42,382 nucleotides of DNA from an uncultured Clostridium sp. (GTDB lineage Bacteria; Bacillota; Clostridia; TANB77; CAG-508): assembly GCA_947575605.1 (NCBI GenBank), contig CANPNZ010000015.1, positions 1 through 42,382 on the forward strand. The letters run 5' to 3'. How positions within the stretch are numbered: position 1 is the first letter of the stretch; the number at the start of each line of letters is the position of its first letter. Below are positions 10,131 to 19,012 of this stretch, piece after piece. The notes beneath the pieces were generated by a model. That model ran no database searches. It was given only the letters and a program-made list of their open reading frames with translations, and was not told the origin of the DNA. The position numbers and the translations under genes are program-made.

Positions 10131-12014
10131 CTATTTTAACAAATTATTCACACTAATCGAATTTGAAATATCTAGTTCCCTTTTCATATACTGATAATAT
10201 TTCTCTAATAAATTTCTCGTATCTTCGTCCAACTTTTCCCAATTCAAAGCTTCTCCTGTTTTTCTATCATACCATACCTCATCATAATAATATCGGCTGG
10301 TTATCATTCTTTCATTATTAAGGCATACAAAATCTTTATTGGCAAAAACATTCGTCCCTAATGAAAATTCATCCTCTAATTCAAATAGATACGCCAAAGT
10401 AGGTTTCATATCTAACTTATTAATTGGCTTTCCTATTTTTACTCCTTTAATACCTCCTGGTATTTTTAGGCCACAAGCTACTCTGGTATAATTTAATTTT
10501 ATATCCACATCGGTTAGATTAGGATTGGTATAGCTCAAAAAATCTATCATTTCTTCATTATACATATTTAAGCCATTGTGATCACCAAAAACTAGAATAG
10601 CTGTATCTTCATATAATCCTTCTTTTTTTAACTCTTGTAGCAAGATACCGAAAGCATAATCAGCATAATTCATTGCTTCTAAATAATTACCAAAATACGT
10701 ATCCTTATATTTTCCTACATCAATACTAACCTTACTTCTATCTTGTAATCCTTCCAGCGTATATGGTGTATGAGAAGAAACCGCTACTATATAAGACATA
10801 AAAGGATTATCATATGTTTTCCATTTTTGTACTGCTTGTTTATAAAACAATTCGTCTGACAAATCACCATTAATATTTTCTGACAAATCTTCAAATTGTT
10901 CTTTAAAAACTAATTCATTTAACCCAAAACGTCCATATACATTTCCACGATTCCAAAAGTATGGATAATTCCCATGCATATAAGAAGTATGATAATCTTT
11001 TTGCTTAAATATCTTAAATAAATCATCATAGGTATTAGTAAAATATCTACTAAAAGACATTCCATTTTCCATTGGATAAATAGAAGTTATCATAGAATGT
11101 TCTGAATCAGCAGTGGTTGAATAACTTTGCATATGCATGTTGGTAAATTCAATATTTTCAGTTAAAAACTGATTCAAATTAGGCGTAATTGCCACTCCAT
11201 TAATTTCTTTATAAAGTACAAACTCTTGTACAGACTCTAATTGCAAAATAATAAGATTTTTACCTTCTAATATTCCCTTTAACGGATACATTTCTTGCCC
11301 ATATTGAATTTTGTACTCGTCTTTCAAGTTATTATAATCTTGTATCATCGTATCATAAGTTTTATATCTCGTTTGTTGTTTCGCTGTAAAAGCATTTGCT
11401 ATGTCTGAAATATGATACCCAAAAATCGTAGCTTCGCGAATTTGCAAGTCTTTATTATATGACTTCTGTTTTCCTTTTTCTATATAATTTATGCCAACAA
11501 AACAAAAAATAACAATTCCTATACTTCCTACTATTCCTTTTATCGTTATTTGCTTTTTGGTGCTTTTGTCTTTCTTTTCTAACTTTACTATTTTTGTCAG
11601 TAACAAACCGATAAAAATCACAATATCTAAAAAGTATAAAATCTGCTTCATTTGTATTACCATTGGCAAAGTATTCATGATTTCTTCCCCATATTGAAGA
11701 TTACTAATTTGCGCCACCGATAATACACTATTAGAATAGATATAATAAACATGATCGCCAAATAACAAAACGCTTATTATAAAATCTATTATAATGGATA
11801 CAATAATTCTCGTTCTGTTTGGTAAAATACTTAAGAAACCTACCATTACGATAATAAAGCTAATCGTACCTATTACGGTGTTTAATTCTAATTTTTCATT
11901 TATTGCTATTGTACTATGATAAAATAAAAATGTCTTTAATAGCAACAAAACTCCTATTAAAATAGCAATTCCTATGGAATTTAATACTTTATTTACTACT
12001 TCTTTTTTTGCCAC
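10131..12014 (-). CDS. LtaS-like membrane sulfatase (lipoteichoic acid synthase family)
   Basis: 627 residues: about five N-terminal transmembrane helices, then an extracellular alkaline-phosphatase-superfamily domain. Visible catalytic features are LQLESVQ (metal site), YSTTADSEHS (nucleophile Thr region), HGNYPYFWNR, SSHTPYTL and VFGDHNGLN (metal-binding D-H). LtaS enzymes move glycerol-phosphate from phosphatidylglycerol onto a glycolipid anchor; relatives transfer phosphoglycerol to other glycans, and sequence does not decide which. Start is GTG at 12014 behind AAGGAGAG. A complete REP-like repeat separates it from the glycosyltransferase pair, which may still be in the same transcript. 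Confidence 0.85.
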   Translation of the reverse strand: MAKKEVVNKVLNSIGIAILIGVLLLLKTFLFYHSTIAINEKLELNTVIGTISFIIVMVGFLSILPNRTRIIVSIIIDFIISVLLFGDHVYYIYSNSVLSVAQISNLQYGEEIMNTLPMVIQMKQILYFLDIVIFIGLLLTKIVKLEKKDKSTKKQITIKGIVGSIGIVIFCFVGINYIEKGKQKSYNKDLQIREATIFGYHISDIANAFTAKQQTRYKTYDTMIQDYNNLKDEYKIQYGQEMYPLKGILEGKNLIILQLESVQEFVLYKEINGVAITPNLNQFLTENIEFTNMHMQSYSTTADSEHSMITSIYPMENGMSFSRYFTNTYDDLFKIFKQKDYHTSYMHGNYPYFWNRGNVYGRFGLNELVFKEQFEDLSENINGDLSDELFYKQAVQKWKTYDNPFMSYIVAVSSHTPYTLEGLQDRSKVSIDVGKYKDTYFGNYLEAMNYADYAFGILLQELKKEGLYEDTAILVFGDHNGLNMYNEEMIDFLSYTNPNLTDVDIKLNYTRVACGLKIPGGIKGVKIGKPINKLDMKPTLAYLFELEDEFSLGTNVFANKDFVCLNNERMITSRYYYDEVWYDRKTGEALNWEKLDEDTRNLLEKYYQYMKRELDISNSISVNNLLK

Positions 12015-12033
12015 AAATTCTCTCCTTATTGCA

Positions 12034-12062
12034 TGTCCATTGGGGACGGTTCTTTTTGGACA
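12034..12062. repeat. Complete REP-like repeat (TGTCCA subtype)
   Basis: TGTCCATTGGGGACGG then TTCTTTTTGGACA, 29 nt, arms TGTCCA/TGGACA. It lies between the Alg13-like stop codon and the LtaS-like start. Confidence 0.85.
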
Positions 12063-12542
12063 CTAACAATTTTCAATAAATTCTTCTATTATTTTTAACA
12101 TCTTATCATGATTTGGTTGATATTTTTGGGGTGTAAATTCTTTTACTTCTTTTAGTGCCTCCTCTAAATCTTCTATTCCTTGTTTCCCTATAATATATCC
12201 CTTTTCATTAAACAGTTCCACTATTTCTTTTTGATGATCATTGACATGTTCTTCATATTGATGTAATCGTGGTATGGCTATCACTTTTTTACCTTTTGTA
12301 ATAGAGGATAGTATGGAACCTACTCCTCCATGTGTGATAATGACATCAGCCTTGTTTTGCCATTCTTCCAATTCTTCATTAGAGATAAAATCTAATATTT
12401 TCATATTGGGAGATTGATATTTGGTATAACCTGCTTGTATTACTACTTCTTCTTGGATAATGCCATCTTGTATGAGTCTTTCTATTTTTTCTAATAGTCG
12501 ATGAAAACTATTATTTTGTGTTCCTAATAATACTAAAATCAT
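12063..12542 (-). CDS. Alg13-like glycosyltransferase subunit (GT28 C-terminal domain)
   Basis: 159 residues forming a stand-alone C-terminal GT-B half. It starts MILVLLGTQNNSFHRLL and carries the sugar-nucleotide-binding element ADVIITHGGVGSI, with AIPRLHQYEEHVNDHQ following. Such proteins (PssE, Cps14G, Alg13) pair with an Alg14-type partner to form an active membrane-associated transferase. The partner gene lies directly upstream, its stop codon overlapping this start (TAATG), the usual arrangement. Probable role: addition of the second sugar to a lipid-linked carbohydrate. The gene stops at the edge of a REP-like repeat. Confidence 0.85.
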   Translation of the reverse strand: MILVLLGTQNNSFHRLLEKIERLIQDGIIQEEVVIQAGYTKYQSPNMKILDFISNEELEEWQNKADVIITHGGVGSILSSITKGKKVIAIPRLHQYEEHVNDHQKEIVELFNEKGYIIGKQGIEDLEEALKEVKEFTPQKYQPNHDKMLKIIEEFIENC

Positions 12543-13015
12543 TAATAAATCGAACCTCCATATATAGCTTTAGGATATAAGGCAAGCATTTCTTCCCATT
12601 GTACAATAAATAAGTCGGCTATTGGATAAATAAGCCTTCCCGTAGCTGTTTTCTTGTTTGTACTTGCAAATGTTTCTATATAAATTATTTTACTACCAAA
12701 AATTTTACCTAAATAACACATCGGACCTGCTGTATGGGTTCCTGTTGTTACAATAACTCTGGGATGTATTTTAAAATACAAGTAAATGGTTTTAAAACAT
12801 AAATACAAATATTTAAAAATATAGGAAAACAGCTTTGCCCTTGTTCCGTAAGGTAAAAAGTATATTTTATCACCATATTTTTCTTTTAATTTCTCATTTA
12901 CTTTGTCTTTTTCTGTTATGATATGATAGTCATACTTTTCAAATAACGGTGATAGTTGCATAAGTTCATTTAAATGCCCCCCCGTACTTGATATAAATAA
13001 TACTTTTTTCTTCAA
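12542..13015 (-). CDS. Alg14-like glycosyltransferase membrane subunit
   Basis: About 157 residues, the N-terminal GT-B half. It contains KVLFISSTGGHLNELMQL at the start, a hydrophobic membrane-anchoring helix around LFSYIFKYLYLCFKTIYLYF, then VIVTTGTHTAGPMCYLGK and ETFASTNKKTATGRLIYP. It recruits the Alg13-like catalytic partner encoded next. I place the start at TTG 13015 because AAGGTG lies 8 bases upstream and a promoter (-10 at 13055-13060) overlaps the more upstream ATG at 13078, which has no Shine-Dalgarno site. PssD and Cps14F are the bacterial family relatives. Confidence 0.85.
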   Translation of the reverse strand: MKKKVLFISSTGGHLNELMQLSPLFEKYDYHIITEKDKVNEKLKEKYGDKIYFLPYGTRAKLFSYIFKYLYLCFKTIYLYFKIHPRVIVTTGTHTAGPMCYLGKIFGSKIIYIETFASTNKKTATGRLIYPIADLFIVQWEEMLALYPKAIYGGSIY

Positions 13016-13054
13016 TATTTTTGCACCTTCTATGTTCACATTTTTAACATGTTT

Positions 13055-13083
13055 ATTATATCGTTTTTTTCCCTTCATGTCTA
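13055..13083 (-). promoter_or_regulatory. Sigma-A promoter of the Alg14/Alg13-like pair
   Basis: TAGACA, 17 bases, then TATAAT on the minus strand. It lies about 40 bases upstream of the TTG start and excludes the longer open frame as the true N-terminus. Confidence 0.6.
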
Positions 13084-13118
13084 GTAAAATACAAAATTTA
13101 GCTTTCTATTTTGATAAG

Positions 13119-13216
13119 GTGTTACTGTCAGCATTATTATTTGTTTTCTTGTGAGAAAGCTTAATATATTAAGCTTTCTCATTAAAAAAATATAGGAGTA
13201 GGCTGACCAGTAACAC
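13119..13216. repeat. 98-bp inverted-repeat element with a nested 28-bp palindrome
   Basis: Outer arms GTGTTACTGTCAGC (13119-13132) and GCTGACCAGTAACAC (13202-13216) are inverted copies with a one-base gap. Inside is a perfect palindrome with 14-base arms (13153-13180, arm GAGAAAGCTTAATA). No target duplication is obvious. A MITE-like insertion is my best reading; a complex terminator is the alternative. Confidence 0.5.
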
Positions 13217-13257
13217 AAAGTCATCTTCCACTTCTTGGCGTAAATAGAAACTAAAAA

Positions 13258-13303
13258 CAAAAAAGGAATTATTATTTTATAAACAAATAGTAATTCCTTT
13301 TTC
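13258..13303 (-). terminator. Rho-independent terminator after the xerD-like gene
   Basis: On the minus strand AAAAAGGAATTA pairs with TAATTCCTTTTTT, giving a stem followed by a T run, about 20 bases after the stop codon of the tyrosine recombinase gene. Confidence 0.7.
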
Positions 13304-13325
13304 TTTTTTATGAATTCTAATTAAA

Positions 13326-14207
13326 TTATGCTCTTGGATGAGCTTTTCTATAAACATTTTTGATTCCTTCATCTTGAAATTGCATATACACTTGTGTTGA
13401 AGAAATATCGGAATGTCCAAGCATTGTTTGAATGGCTTTTAAATCTGCTCCATTTTGTAAAAGATGGGTTGCAAAAGAATGTCTTAAAACATGTGGTGTA
13501 ATATCCTTTGTAATATGTGCTTGTTCTTTATAGAATTTAATAATTTTCCAGAAACCTTGTCTGGTTAATCTACTTCCATTAATATTAACAAATAAAGCTT
13601 GTTCTTCTTCTGTTTTTACTAAGATATCTCTTGCTTCTTCTACATATTCTTTTAATGCTTTTAATGATAAATTTCCTAATGGTATGTTACGTTGTTTCGC
13701 ACCATGCTTACAGGTTACATATCCTTCTTCTAAGTTTACATCTGCCATATCTAAAGAAATGATTTCTGTTACTCTCATTCCTGTTGCATAAGCAAATTCA
13801 AGCATAGCTTTATCACGAATTCCTTTTAAGTCAACATCTTTTGGTTGATCTAATAATAATTCTACTTCTTTTGATGTCAATACACTTGGAATTCTTTTTT
13901 CTATTTTTGGTGATTGAATATGCTCTGTTGGATCCACTTTTACTTTCTTATTTTTCAATACAAATTGATAGAATGAACGAATAGAAGCGATCCCCCTAGA
14001 TATACTAGATGCTTTTTTTCCTTGTTCTTGTAATTCTCTGATATAATCTTTTATATCATCTTCTTTTACTTTGTTATAATGAAGCTCACATGCTTCCAAA
14101 TATCTTCTGAATTGTTTTAAATCTCTTTTGTAAGATTGTAATGTGTTTTCTGATAATTTCTTATCATTTTCTAAAAATTCAAAAAAATGTTTTAACTGTC
14201 TTTCCAT
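13326..14207 (-). CDS. xerD: XerC/XerD-type tyrosine recombinase
   Basis: 293 residues with the full catalytic set: R145 (ATGMRVTE), K171 (CKHGAK), H239 and R242 (HVLRHSFATH), H265 (LGHSDISS) and nucleophile Y274 (TQVYMQ). The N-terminal SAM-like DNA-binding domain begins LKHFFEFLENDKKLSENT. Length and intactness fit the chromosome-dimer resolvase acting at dif rather than a phage integrase. The spoIIM-xerD order is common in Clostridia. XerC and XerD are hard to separate from one sequence, so the symbol is tentative. It has its own terminator downstream. Confidence 0.88.
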   Translation of the reverse strand: MERQLKHFFEFLENDKKLSENTLQSYKRDLKQFRRYLEACELHYNKVKEDDIKDYIRELQEQGKKASSISRGIASIRSFYQFVLKNKKVKVDPTEHIQSPKIEKRIPSVLTSKEVELLLDQPKDVDLKGIRDKAMLEFAYATGMRVTEIISLDMADVNLEEGYVTCKHGAKQRNIPLGNLSLKALKEYVEEARDILVKTEEEQALFVNINGSRLTRQGFWKIIKFYKEQAHITKDITPHVLRHSFATHLLQNGADLKAIQTMLGHSDISSTQVYMQFQDEGIKNVYRKAHPRA

Positions 14208-14309
14208 TTAATTCCCCTACCTCTGCTATAATTTAAAATAATCTATTAACATAAACTATATATGTTATATCAAACATTTTGTAAATTGTAAATAGATTTT
14301 TTAATTTTT

Positions 14310-14948
14310 TTAAAAATATTTTATAATTCCTTTTAAAATATTGGTCGACAAAAAGATTTCTACTACGGATGATAGCACTAAAACCATCAGCATGATAAGT
14401 GAAAAAATCGTATGTCTTACTACTTCTATTTTCACATTTTCTTTATTTCTATCTTTTATAATGGATTTATATAATTTGAAACCACTTACTGCTAATGCTA
14501 AAATAGCAGGTATAAATAGTATATTTTGTAATAATAATAATACTAGTACAAATAAGATTCCTTGTTGTAATCCCATAATGGTAATACATACGGCAATGGT
14601 ATAGCCCAAACAAAAACCTCTATATAATACGAGACCAAAAACCACTGGTATTCCAATTACAGTGGTTCCAAAAAACCATAAAACTATTGCTAATACAAGG
14701 TTTTGTCCTATACTACTTTTTAATAATTCTATTTGGTTTAAGTCTTCTGTACTTTTCATCTTTTCTATAAAACTATTGAAATAGGCTGTAATTTCTGTCT
14801 TTTGTGCTTCTTGTACATGATTCACAAAAAAAACACCAAGAAATATTCCAATGATAAATAGTAATGATACTAAGATATATTCCTTTTTGTTGTTACTAAC
14901 ATGTTCTTTTATAATTTCTAATAATTTTATTCGTTTGTCTCTTTTCAT
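14310..14948 (-). CDS. spoIIM: Stage II sporulation protein M
   Basis: 212 residues with about five transmembrane helices, starting at LVSLLFIIGIFLGVFFVNHV. The conserved central block is FGLVLYRGFCLGYTIAV. SpoIIM is part of the SpoIIDMP engulfment complex, which remodels septal peptidoglycan in the mother cell, so the gene marks a sporulating lineage. Start ATG 14948 lies behind AAGGAG. That Shine-Dalgarno sequence is in the 3' arm of a 9-bp hairpin (14956-14993), suggesting translational control. It lies 102 bases upstream of the xerD-like gene. Confidence 0.9.
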   Translation of the reverse strand: MKRDKRIKLLEIIKEHVSNNKKEYILVSLLFIIGIFLGVFFVNHVQEAQKTEITAYFNSFIEKMKSTEDLNQIELLKSSIGQNLVLAIVLWFFGTTVIGIPVVFGLVLYRGFCLGYTIAVCITIMGLQQGILFVLVLLLLQNILFIPAILALAVSGFKLYKSIIKDRNKENVKIEVVRHTIFSLIMLMVLVLSSVVEIFLSTNILKGIIKYF

Positions 14949-14955
14949 AAATTTT

Positions 14956-14993
14956 CTCCTTATCTTTATACATAATGTGTATTCGATAAGGAG
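14956..14993 (-). promoter_or_regulatory. RBS-sequestering hairpin before spoIIM
   Basis: On the minus strand CTCCTTATC (14985-14993) pairs perfectly with GATAAGGAG (14956-14964); a further ATACA/TGTAT pairing lies within the loop. The 3' arm contains the AAGGAG Shine-Dalgarno site, 7 bases before the spoIIM ATG. Read on the plus strand it resembles a terminator (T run follows), but no plus-strand gene precedes it. Confidence 0.55.
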
Positions 14994-15017
14994 TTTTTTA
15001 GAACTACTTTTTAAAGG

Positions 15018-15050
15018 TTGCCAATGGTTCCAGATTTCTTTGGCAACCTT
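15018..15050. repeat. Degenerate REP-like palindrome
   Basis: TTGCCAATGGTTCCAG at one side and CTTTGGCAA at the other form an imperfect hairpin followed by a T run. The outer TGCCAA/TTGGCA arms match the REP-like family elsewhere, but the GGGGACGG core is changed. TGCCAATGGTTCCAG recurs just after alaS (36054-36068, inverted). Confidence 0.45.
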
Positions 15051-15052
15051 TT

Positions 15053-16243
15053 TTAGCCCTCTACTTTTCCGTAATTTCCTCCACCACCTGCGTGAATGTG
15101 CATTTTACCTTCTCTAGCAGTTACAATATGATTGGCTACTTTTTCTCCGACTACTGCTTCTATGTCATCCTTTGAAAGCTTATGAAGGATATTCATTTCT
15201 GTTTCAAATGTATTTAGTAATTTATCAATTGTTTTTCCTCCCACACCTGGAATAAATCCAAGCGGAACTTGATAAACATAGGGTGGCCTATTTTTAGGAC
15301 TTTTTGTTTCTTTTTTATCCTTAATCAATTCAATTCGATCAAAAACACCAAAAGTCACATTCTTTCCACCACATCTCGGACAGTTTTCAACTGGTTCTTT
15401 GGTTTCAATTGCTTCTTCGCAATCATCACAATAAGTTCTATGATATTTTCCAAGCTTTGGATCTAACCCATAATTAGCTAATACCTTTCTCCCTCCTTCA
15501 TTTTTCAATGCCATAACTACCTCTTTAAAGGATATATCTTCTACTTGCATTTTATTATATTCTCTTGCAATTTTAGGTAAAGAATGAGCATCGGAATTGG
15601 TTACAAACGTTTTCGTTTCTAACTCTGATATGCTATCTGCTAAATAAGTATCTGAACTTAATCCCAATTCAATAGCAAATATTTTATCAAATTTCTCTTT
15701 AAATATATCTTCTAATCGGTCTGTACAATTTCCATAATAGCTTTTATGTGGTGTAAAAACATGAGCTGGAATCAAAATTCCATGATATTTTTCTACCATA
15801 TCCATTAAATCATATCCAGATAAATCGGATCTTTGCGTACTTAAAGTAATATTTTTCAAATGATGACTTAATTCATGGGAAAATCCTTTGATGTCTTTTA
15901 AATGGGGAAAAAAGCACACATTGTGAGCACTACCACATTTGCCATTTCTTCCTTTTTCTGAAGTTTCTACTTCACTTCCCAATAAGATACATACTTTATC
16001 TTTGTAAATAATTCCGCCATCTTCTAATTCATAGGCCTCTCCAGTTTTTAAAAAATTCTCAATATCCTCTATGACATAAGGAGATGCACAGTCTATAATA
16101 CCCACTACATGAATCCCCTTTCTGTCTGCACATTCCCTCGCAATATTAGCAAAATTCAGACTTTTTGCCGCTGTTATTTTAATTGGCTTTCCTTTTTCAC
16201 TTCTTCCTATGTGTACATGTAAATCCGCAAATATTTCGTACAT
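15053..16243 (-). CDS. Endonuclease Q family PHP-domain protein
   Basis: About 396 residues. The N-terminal PHP metal site is ADLHVHIGRSEKGK, with further metal blocks GIIDCASP, LGSEVET, PAHVFTPHKSYYG and TNSDAHSLPKIA. After it come a four-cysteine zinc motif (CDDCEEAI, NCPRCGGK) and a C-terminal helix-hairpin-helix-like region (GFIPGVGGKTIDKLL). EndoQ cleaves 5' of deaminated bases such as uracil and hypoxanthine. I place the start at ATG 16243 behind AAGGAG; an upstream in-frame extension would read into the REP-like repeat and is unlikely. Probably cotranscribed with spoIIM and the HD-like gene. Confidence 0.85.
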   Translation of the reverse strand: MYEIFADLHVHIGRSEKGKPIKITAAKSLNFANIARECADRKGIHVVGIIDCASPYVIEDIENFLKTGEAYELEDGGIIYKDKVCILLGSEVETSEKGRNGKCGSAHNVCFFPHLKDIKGFSHELSHHLKNITLSTQRSDLSGYDLMDMVEKYHGILIPAHVFTPHKSYYGNCTDRLEDIFKEKFDKIFAIELGLSSDTYLADSISELETKTFVTNSDAHSLPKIAREYNKMQVEDISFKEVVMALKNEGGRKVLANYGLDPKLGKYHRTYCDDCEEAIETKEPVENCPRCGGKNVTFGVFDRIELIKDKKETKSPKNRPPYVYQVPLGFIPGVGGKTIDKLLNTFETEMNILHKLSKDDIEAVVGEKVANHIVTAREGKMHIHAGGGGNYGKVEG

Positions 16244-16273
16244 TTCTTTCTCCTTTTCTAATTCTAAAAATAT

Positions 16274-16312
16274 TGCCAAAAAGGTCCGTCCCTTTTGGCA
16301 ACCCCTTTGGCA
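16274..16312. repeat. REP-like repeat (TGCCA subtype) plus partial arm
   Basis: TGCCAAAAAGGTCCGTCCC closing with TTTTGGCA (16274-16300), then a duplicated right arm CCCCTTTGGCA (to 16312). Located just upstream of the EndoQ-type gene. Confidence 0.75.
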
Positions 16313-16330
16313 ATTTTTATCTTCTGTTTT

Positions 16331-17134
16331 TTATTCTACATTACTTGTTTCTATTTCTTCATGCTCATGCATGTGTGCCATAATCTTCTTGGTTGTTTCT
16401 TCACTAAATAGTGGTCGATTGGCTCCCTCTACTTTGCTAAACATTTCTTTTGCTATTTCATCATTCTGTTCGGCAATTAATTGATCAATTTTAGGTTCAA
16501 ATTCATAAACAATTTTTTTAATGAATTTTGTTAATTCATCTGTTTCATTATAAATCTTTACTAATCTCCTTAACGCTGTCATACTTACCATTTCATTCAT
16601 TTGTATTTGTTCTAAAAATTTTACAAATTCCGTAAAAGTTTGTAGGTAACGATTGTATTCTGATTTTAAATTTCTATGTTCTAATAAAACTAAGGCTTCA
16701 TCTGGTTTGAATCCAATTCTCTCTGGTCTATCCAATAACATTCCTCCAAATTGGTCAACTAATTCTAATATGTCACTTTCTCTTTCTCTTGGATTACTCT
16801 TACTATATCGATTTACTTCTTCACATACTTTGCAAAATTTCTTTCCAAATCCTATTTGACTTAAATAATTGGCTCCTTCTTTTGCATAAGAATGAATTCT
16901 TTCAATGTCTTGTGCATTGTCAACTTTTTTACAGTTACATAATAAACAAGCTGTCAAGACAAAGTTTTTATCGACATCTATTTTAGAATAGTTTAAAAAC
17001 AATCTTGCTAGTTCTACTTTAAACACAACGGATTTGTCAAAAAATATCTTTGATTTCTTCGACAAATAGTATGTTATTTCCATTTTTGAATCTAATTCTT
17101 TTTCTTCTAATATATAATCTGCAAAGGTATTCAT
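16331..17134 (-). CDS. Conserved hypothetical, degenerate HD-domain-like protein
   Basis: 267 residues, soluble and helical. I do not recognise a named family. LLCNCKKVDNAQDIERIHSYA followed by GANYLSQIGFGKKFCKVCEEV resembles an HD or HD-GYP hydrolase fold in helix order, but the canonical H...HD...D metal ligands are not in place, so catalysis by that mechanism is doubtful. The C-terminus is charged (MHEHEEIE). It is first in a probable run with the EndoQ-type gene, spoIIM and the recombinase, which may hint at a DNA repair or sporulation setting. Function unknown. Confidence 0.6.
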   Translation of the reverse strand: MNTFADYILEEKELDSKMEITYYLSKKSKIFFDKSVVFKVELARLFLNYSKIDVDKNFVLTACLLCNCKKVDNAQDIERIHSYAKEGANYLSQIGFGKKFCKVCEEVNRYSKSNPRERESDILELVDQFGGMLLDRPERIGFKPDEALVLLEHRNLKSEYNRYLQTFTEFVKFLEQIQMNEMVSMTALRRLVKIYNETDELTKFIKKIVYEFEPKIDQLIAEQNDEIAKEMFSKVEGANRPLFSEETTKKIMAHMHEHEEIETSNVE

Positions 17135-17226
17135 CTGACTCCTCCCCCTACATTTTTATTATACTGGATTTGACATTTTTTTTCAATCTTTTTTCTCTAT
17201 GTAATAAAAATGTAATAATTTCCATG

Positions 17227-17661
17227 TTACATTTTTTCAATAGCATTTCTGGCTAATTCGTCACAACGATTATTATATTCATTATCACTATGTCCCTTTA
17301 CTTTATTAAATTTAACTTTGTGCGTTTTGGTTAACTGATATAACTCTTGCCAAAGTTCTTGATTTTTAACAGGATCTTTTCCTGCCGTTTTCCAATTATT
17401 CTTAACCCAATTATAAATCCATCCTTGTTCAAAAGCATTTACTACATAAGCACTGTCACTATACAATTGTACTTCACATGGAAACTTTAAAAGTTTTAAC
17501 CCTTCTATTACCGCAGTAAGTTCCATGACATTATTGGTGGTATCTTGCTTTCCTCCTGAAATTTCTTTTTTATTTTCTTTATACATTAAAATTGTTCCCC
17601 ATCCGCCTGGTCCTGGATTTCCTGAACAAGCACCATCTGTATAAATAACAACTTTTTCCAT
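17227..17661 (-). CDS. rnhA: Ribonuclease HI
   Basis: 144 residues. The DEDD active site is complete: D9 ([14 protein letters not shown]), E47 (NNVMELTAV), D69 (LYSDSAYVV) and D134 (NRCDELARN), with the catalytic-loop His in VKGHSDN (H124). The basic protrusion ([14 protein letters not shown]) is present. It removes RNA from RNA-DNA hybrids. The gene faces away from tmcAL and has its own promoter with an extended -10 (17706-17735). Confidence 0.95.
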   Translation of the reverse strand: MEKVVIYTDGACSGNPGPGGWGTILMYKENKKEISGGKQDTTNNVMELTAVIEGLKLLKFPCEVQLYSDSAYVVNAFEQGWIYNWVKNNWKTAGKDPVKNQELWQELYQLTKTHKVKFNKVKGHSDNEYNNRCDELARNAIEKM

Positions 17662-17705
17662 AAATTTATCCTTTCCATTTGTGTTTTTTAATTTTTTATG
17701 ATACT

Positions 17706-17735
17706 ATTATAGCATAAATAAAAATTTGAAATCAA
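17706..17735 (-). promoter_or_regulatory. Sigma-A promoter of rnhA
   Basis: TTGATT, 18 bases, then TATAAT preceded by TG one base away (extended -10), on the minus strand in the 86-bp divergent gap between rnhA and tmcAL. Confidence 0.6.
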
Positions 17736-17747
17736 GAAGGGATCTCC

Positions 17748-18983
17748 ATGAGTAAAGTTTTAGGTATTGTCGCAGAATATAATCCTTTTCACAATGGGCA
17801 TTTATACCATTTGGAAAAATCAAAACAAAATACAGATTCTAATTATACAGTTGCCATTATGGGTGGGAACTTTACTCAGCGTGGAGGAGCTTCTTTAGTT
17901 GATAAATGGTCAAAAGCTGAAGCTGCTATTCGTTGTGGTGTTGACCTAGTCATCGAGCTTCCTGTTATCTATGCTACTTCTAGTGCTGAAAATTTCGCAG
18001 AAGGCGCCGTCAAAATATTGGATTCTTTAAAAATAGTAGATTATATTTCTTTTGGTGCTGAAACTTCTGAAGTAGAAATTTTAGATAAATGTGCAGATGT
18101 TTTATATGAAGAACCAAAAAAATACAAAACCTTTCTATCTCATGAATTAGCAAAAGGTCTTTCTTATCCAAAAGCTCGTGAAAATGCACTCATGATTTAT
18201 TTGAATGACATTCGCAAGTTTGCCAATGTTCTTTCTTCTCCTAATAATATTTTAGGAATTGAATATTTAAAAGCTTTGAAAAAATTTAAAAGTAATCTTA
18301 AACCTCACATCATTCCAAGATATGAAGTTGGTTATCATGATTTAGATTATACAGAAAAAACAGCAAGTAGTACAGCTATTCGTGATATGATTAAAAATAA
18401 TGGATTTAATGCGTTATCTAGTCTTATGCCTACTGCTAGTTACTCTATTTTAATGCAAAATATTAAAGATGGACATATGATTCGAGATCTTTGTGCATTT
18501 GAAAAACAAATTATCTATAATTTAAGAAGGATGGATACTTCTGAAATTGCGGAATTACCAGATGTTTCTGAAGGCTTAGAATTTGCTATTAAAAATGCCG
18601 CCAATTCTTGCAATACACTTTCTGAATTCTTTAGTATTATTAAATCTAAAAGATATACTTCTACTCGTATTCAAAGAATTCTTGTATATGCCTTACTAGG
18701 AATCACCAAAAAAGACATGATGATGTCTAAAAAAGTTCAACCTTATATACGAGTTTTGGGCTTAAATAAAAGAGGCAAATTCCTTATTTCTGAAATTGTT
18801 AAGGAAAACCCAGATCTACAAATTATTACTTCGGTAAAACGTTTTGCAGAAGATAATTCAAATAAAAATTTGCAAGCTATGTTAAATAAAGATATTTGGG
18901 CTACTAATGTTTATACACTTGGTTATGAGGAAGATTCTTGCAGTAGTTTAGATTTTACCAAAAAAATTGTTACCTTATCGTAA
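17748..18983 (+). CDS. tmcAL: tRNA(Met) cytidine acetate ligase TmcAL
   Basis: 411 residues, one of few plus-strand genes. The nucleotidyltransferase-like N-terminus is diagnostic: GIVAEYNPFHNGHLYHL (HxGH motif), then MGGNFTQRGG, DKWSKAEAAIRCGVDLVIELP and SFGAE. TmcAL uses acetate and ATP to make N4-acetylcytidine at the wobble base of elongator tRNA-Met. The C-terminal helical domain has the expected TSTRIQRILVYALLGI. The RBS is AAGAAGG before ATG 17748. A tRNA with anticodon CAT lies a few kb away, though proximity need not be meaningful. Confidence 0.93.
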   Translation: MSKVLGIVAEYNPFHNGHLYHLEKSKQNTDSNYTVAIMGGNFTQRGGASLVDKWSKAEAAIRCGVDLVIELPVIYATSSAENFAEGAVKILDSLKIVDYISFGAETSEVEILDKCADVLYEEPKKYKTFLSHELAKGLSYPKARENALMIYLNDIRKFANVLSSPNNILGIEYLKALKKFKSNLKPHIIPRYEVGYHDLDYTEKTASSTAIRDMIKNNGFNALSSLMPTASYSILMQNIKDGHMIRDLCAFEKQIIYNLRRMDTSEIAELPDVSEGLEFAIKNAANSCNTLSEFFSIIKSKRYTSTRIQRILVYALLGITKKDMMMSKKVQPYIRVLGLNKRGKFLISEIVKENPDLQIITSVKRFAEDNSNKNLQAMLNKDIWATNVYTLGYEEDSCSSLDFTKKIVTLS

Positions 18984-19012
18984 TTATTTATTAATTACAA
19001 CTTATATTTTTA

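Noticed and set aside
12542..13078. Longer Alg14-like protein starting at ATG 13078
   Set aside because: No Shine-Dalgarno site, and a TATAAT box overlaps the extra codons; TTG 13015 has a proper RBS.
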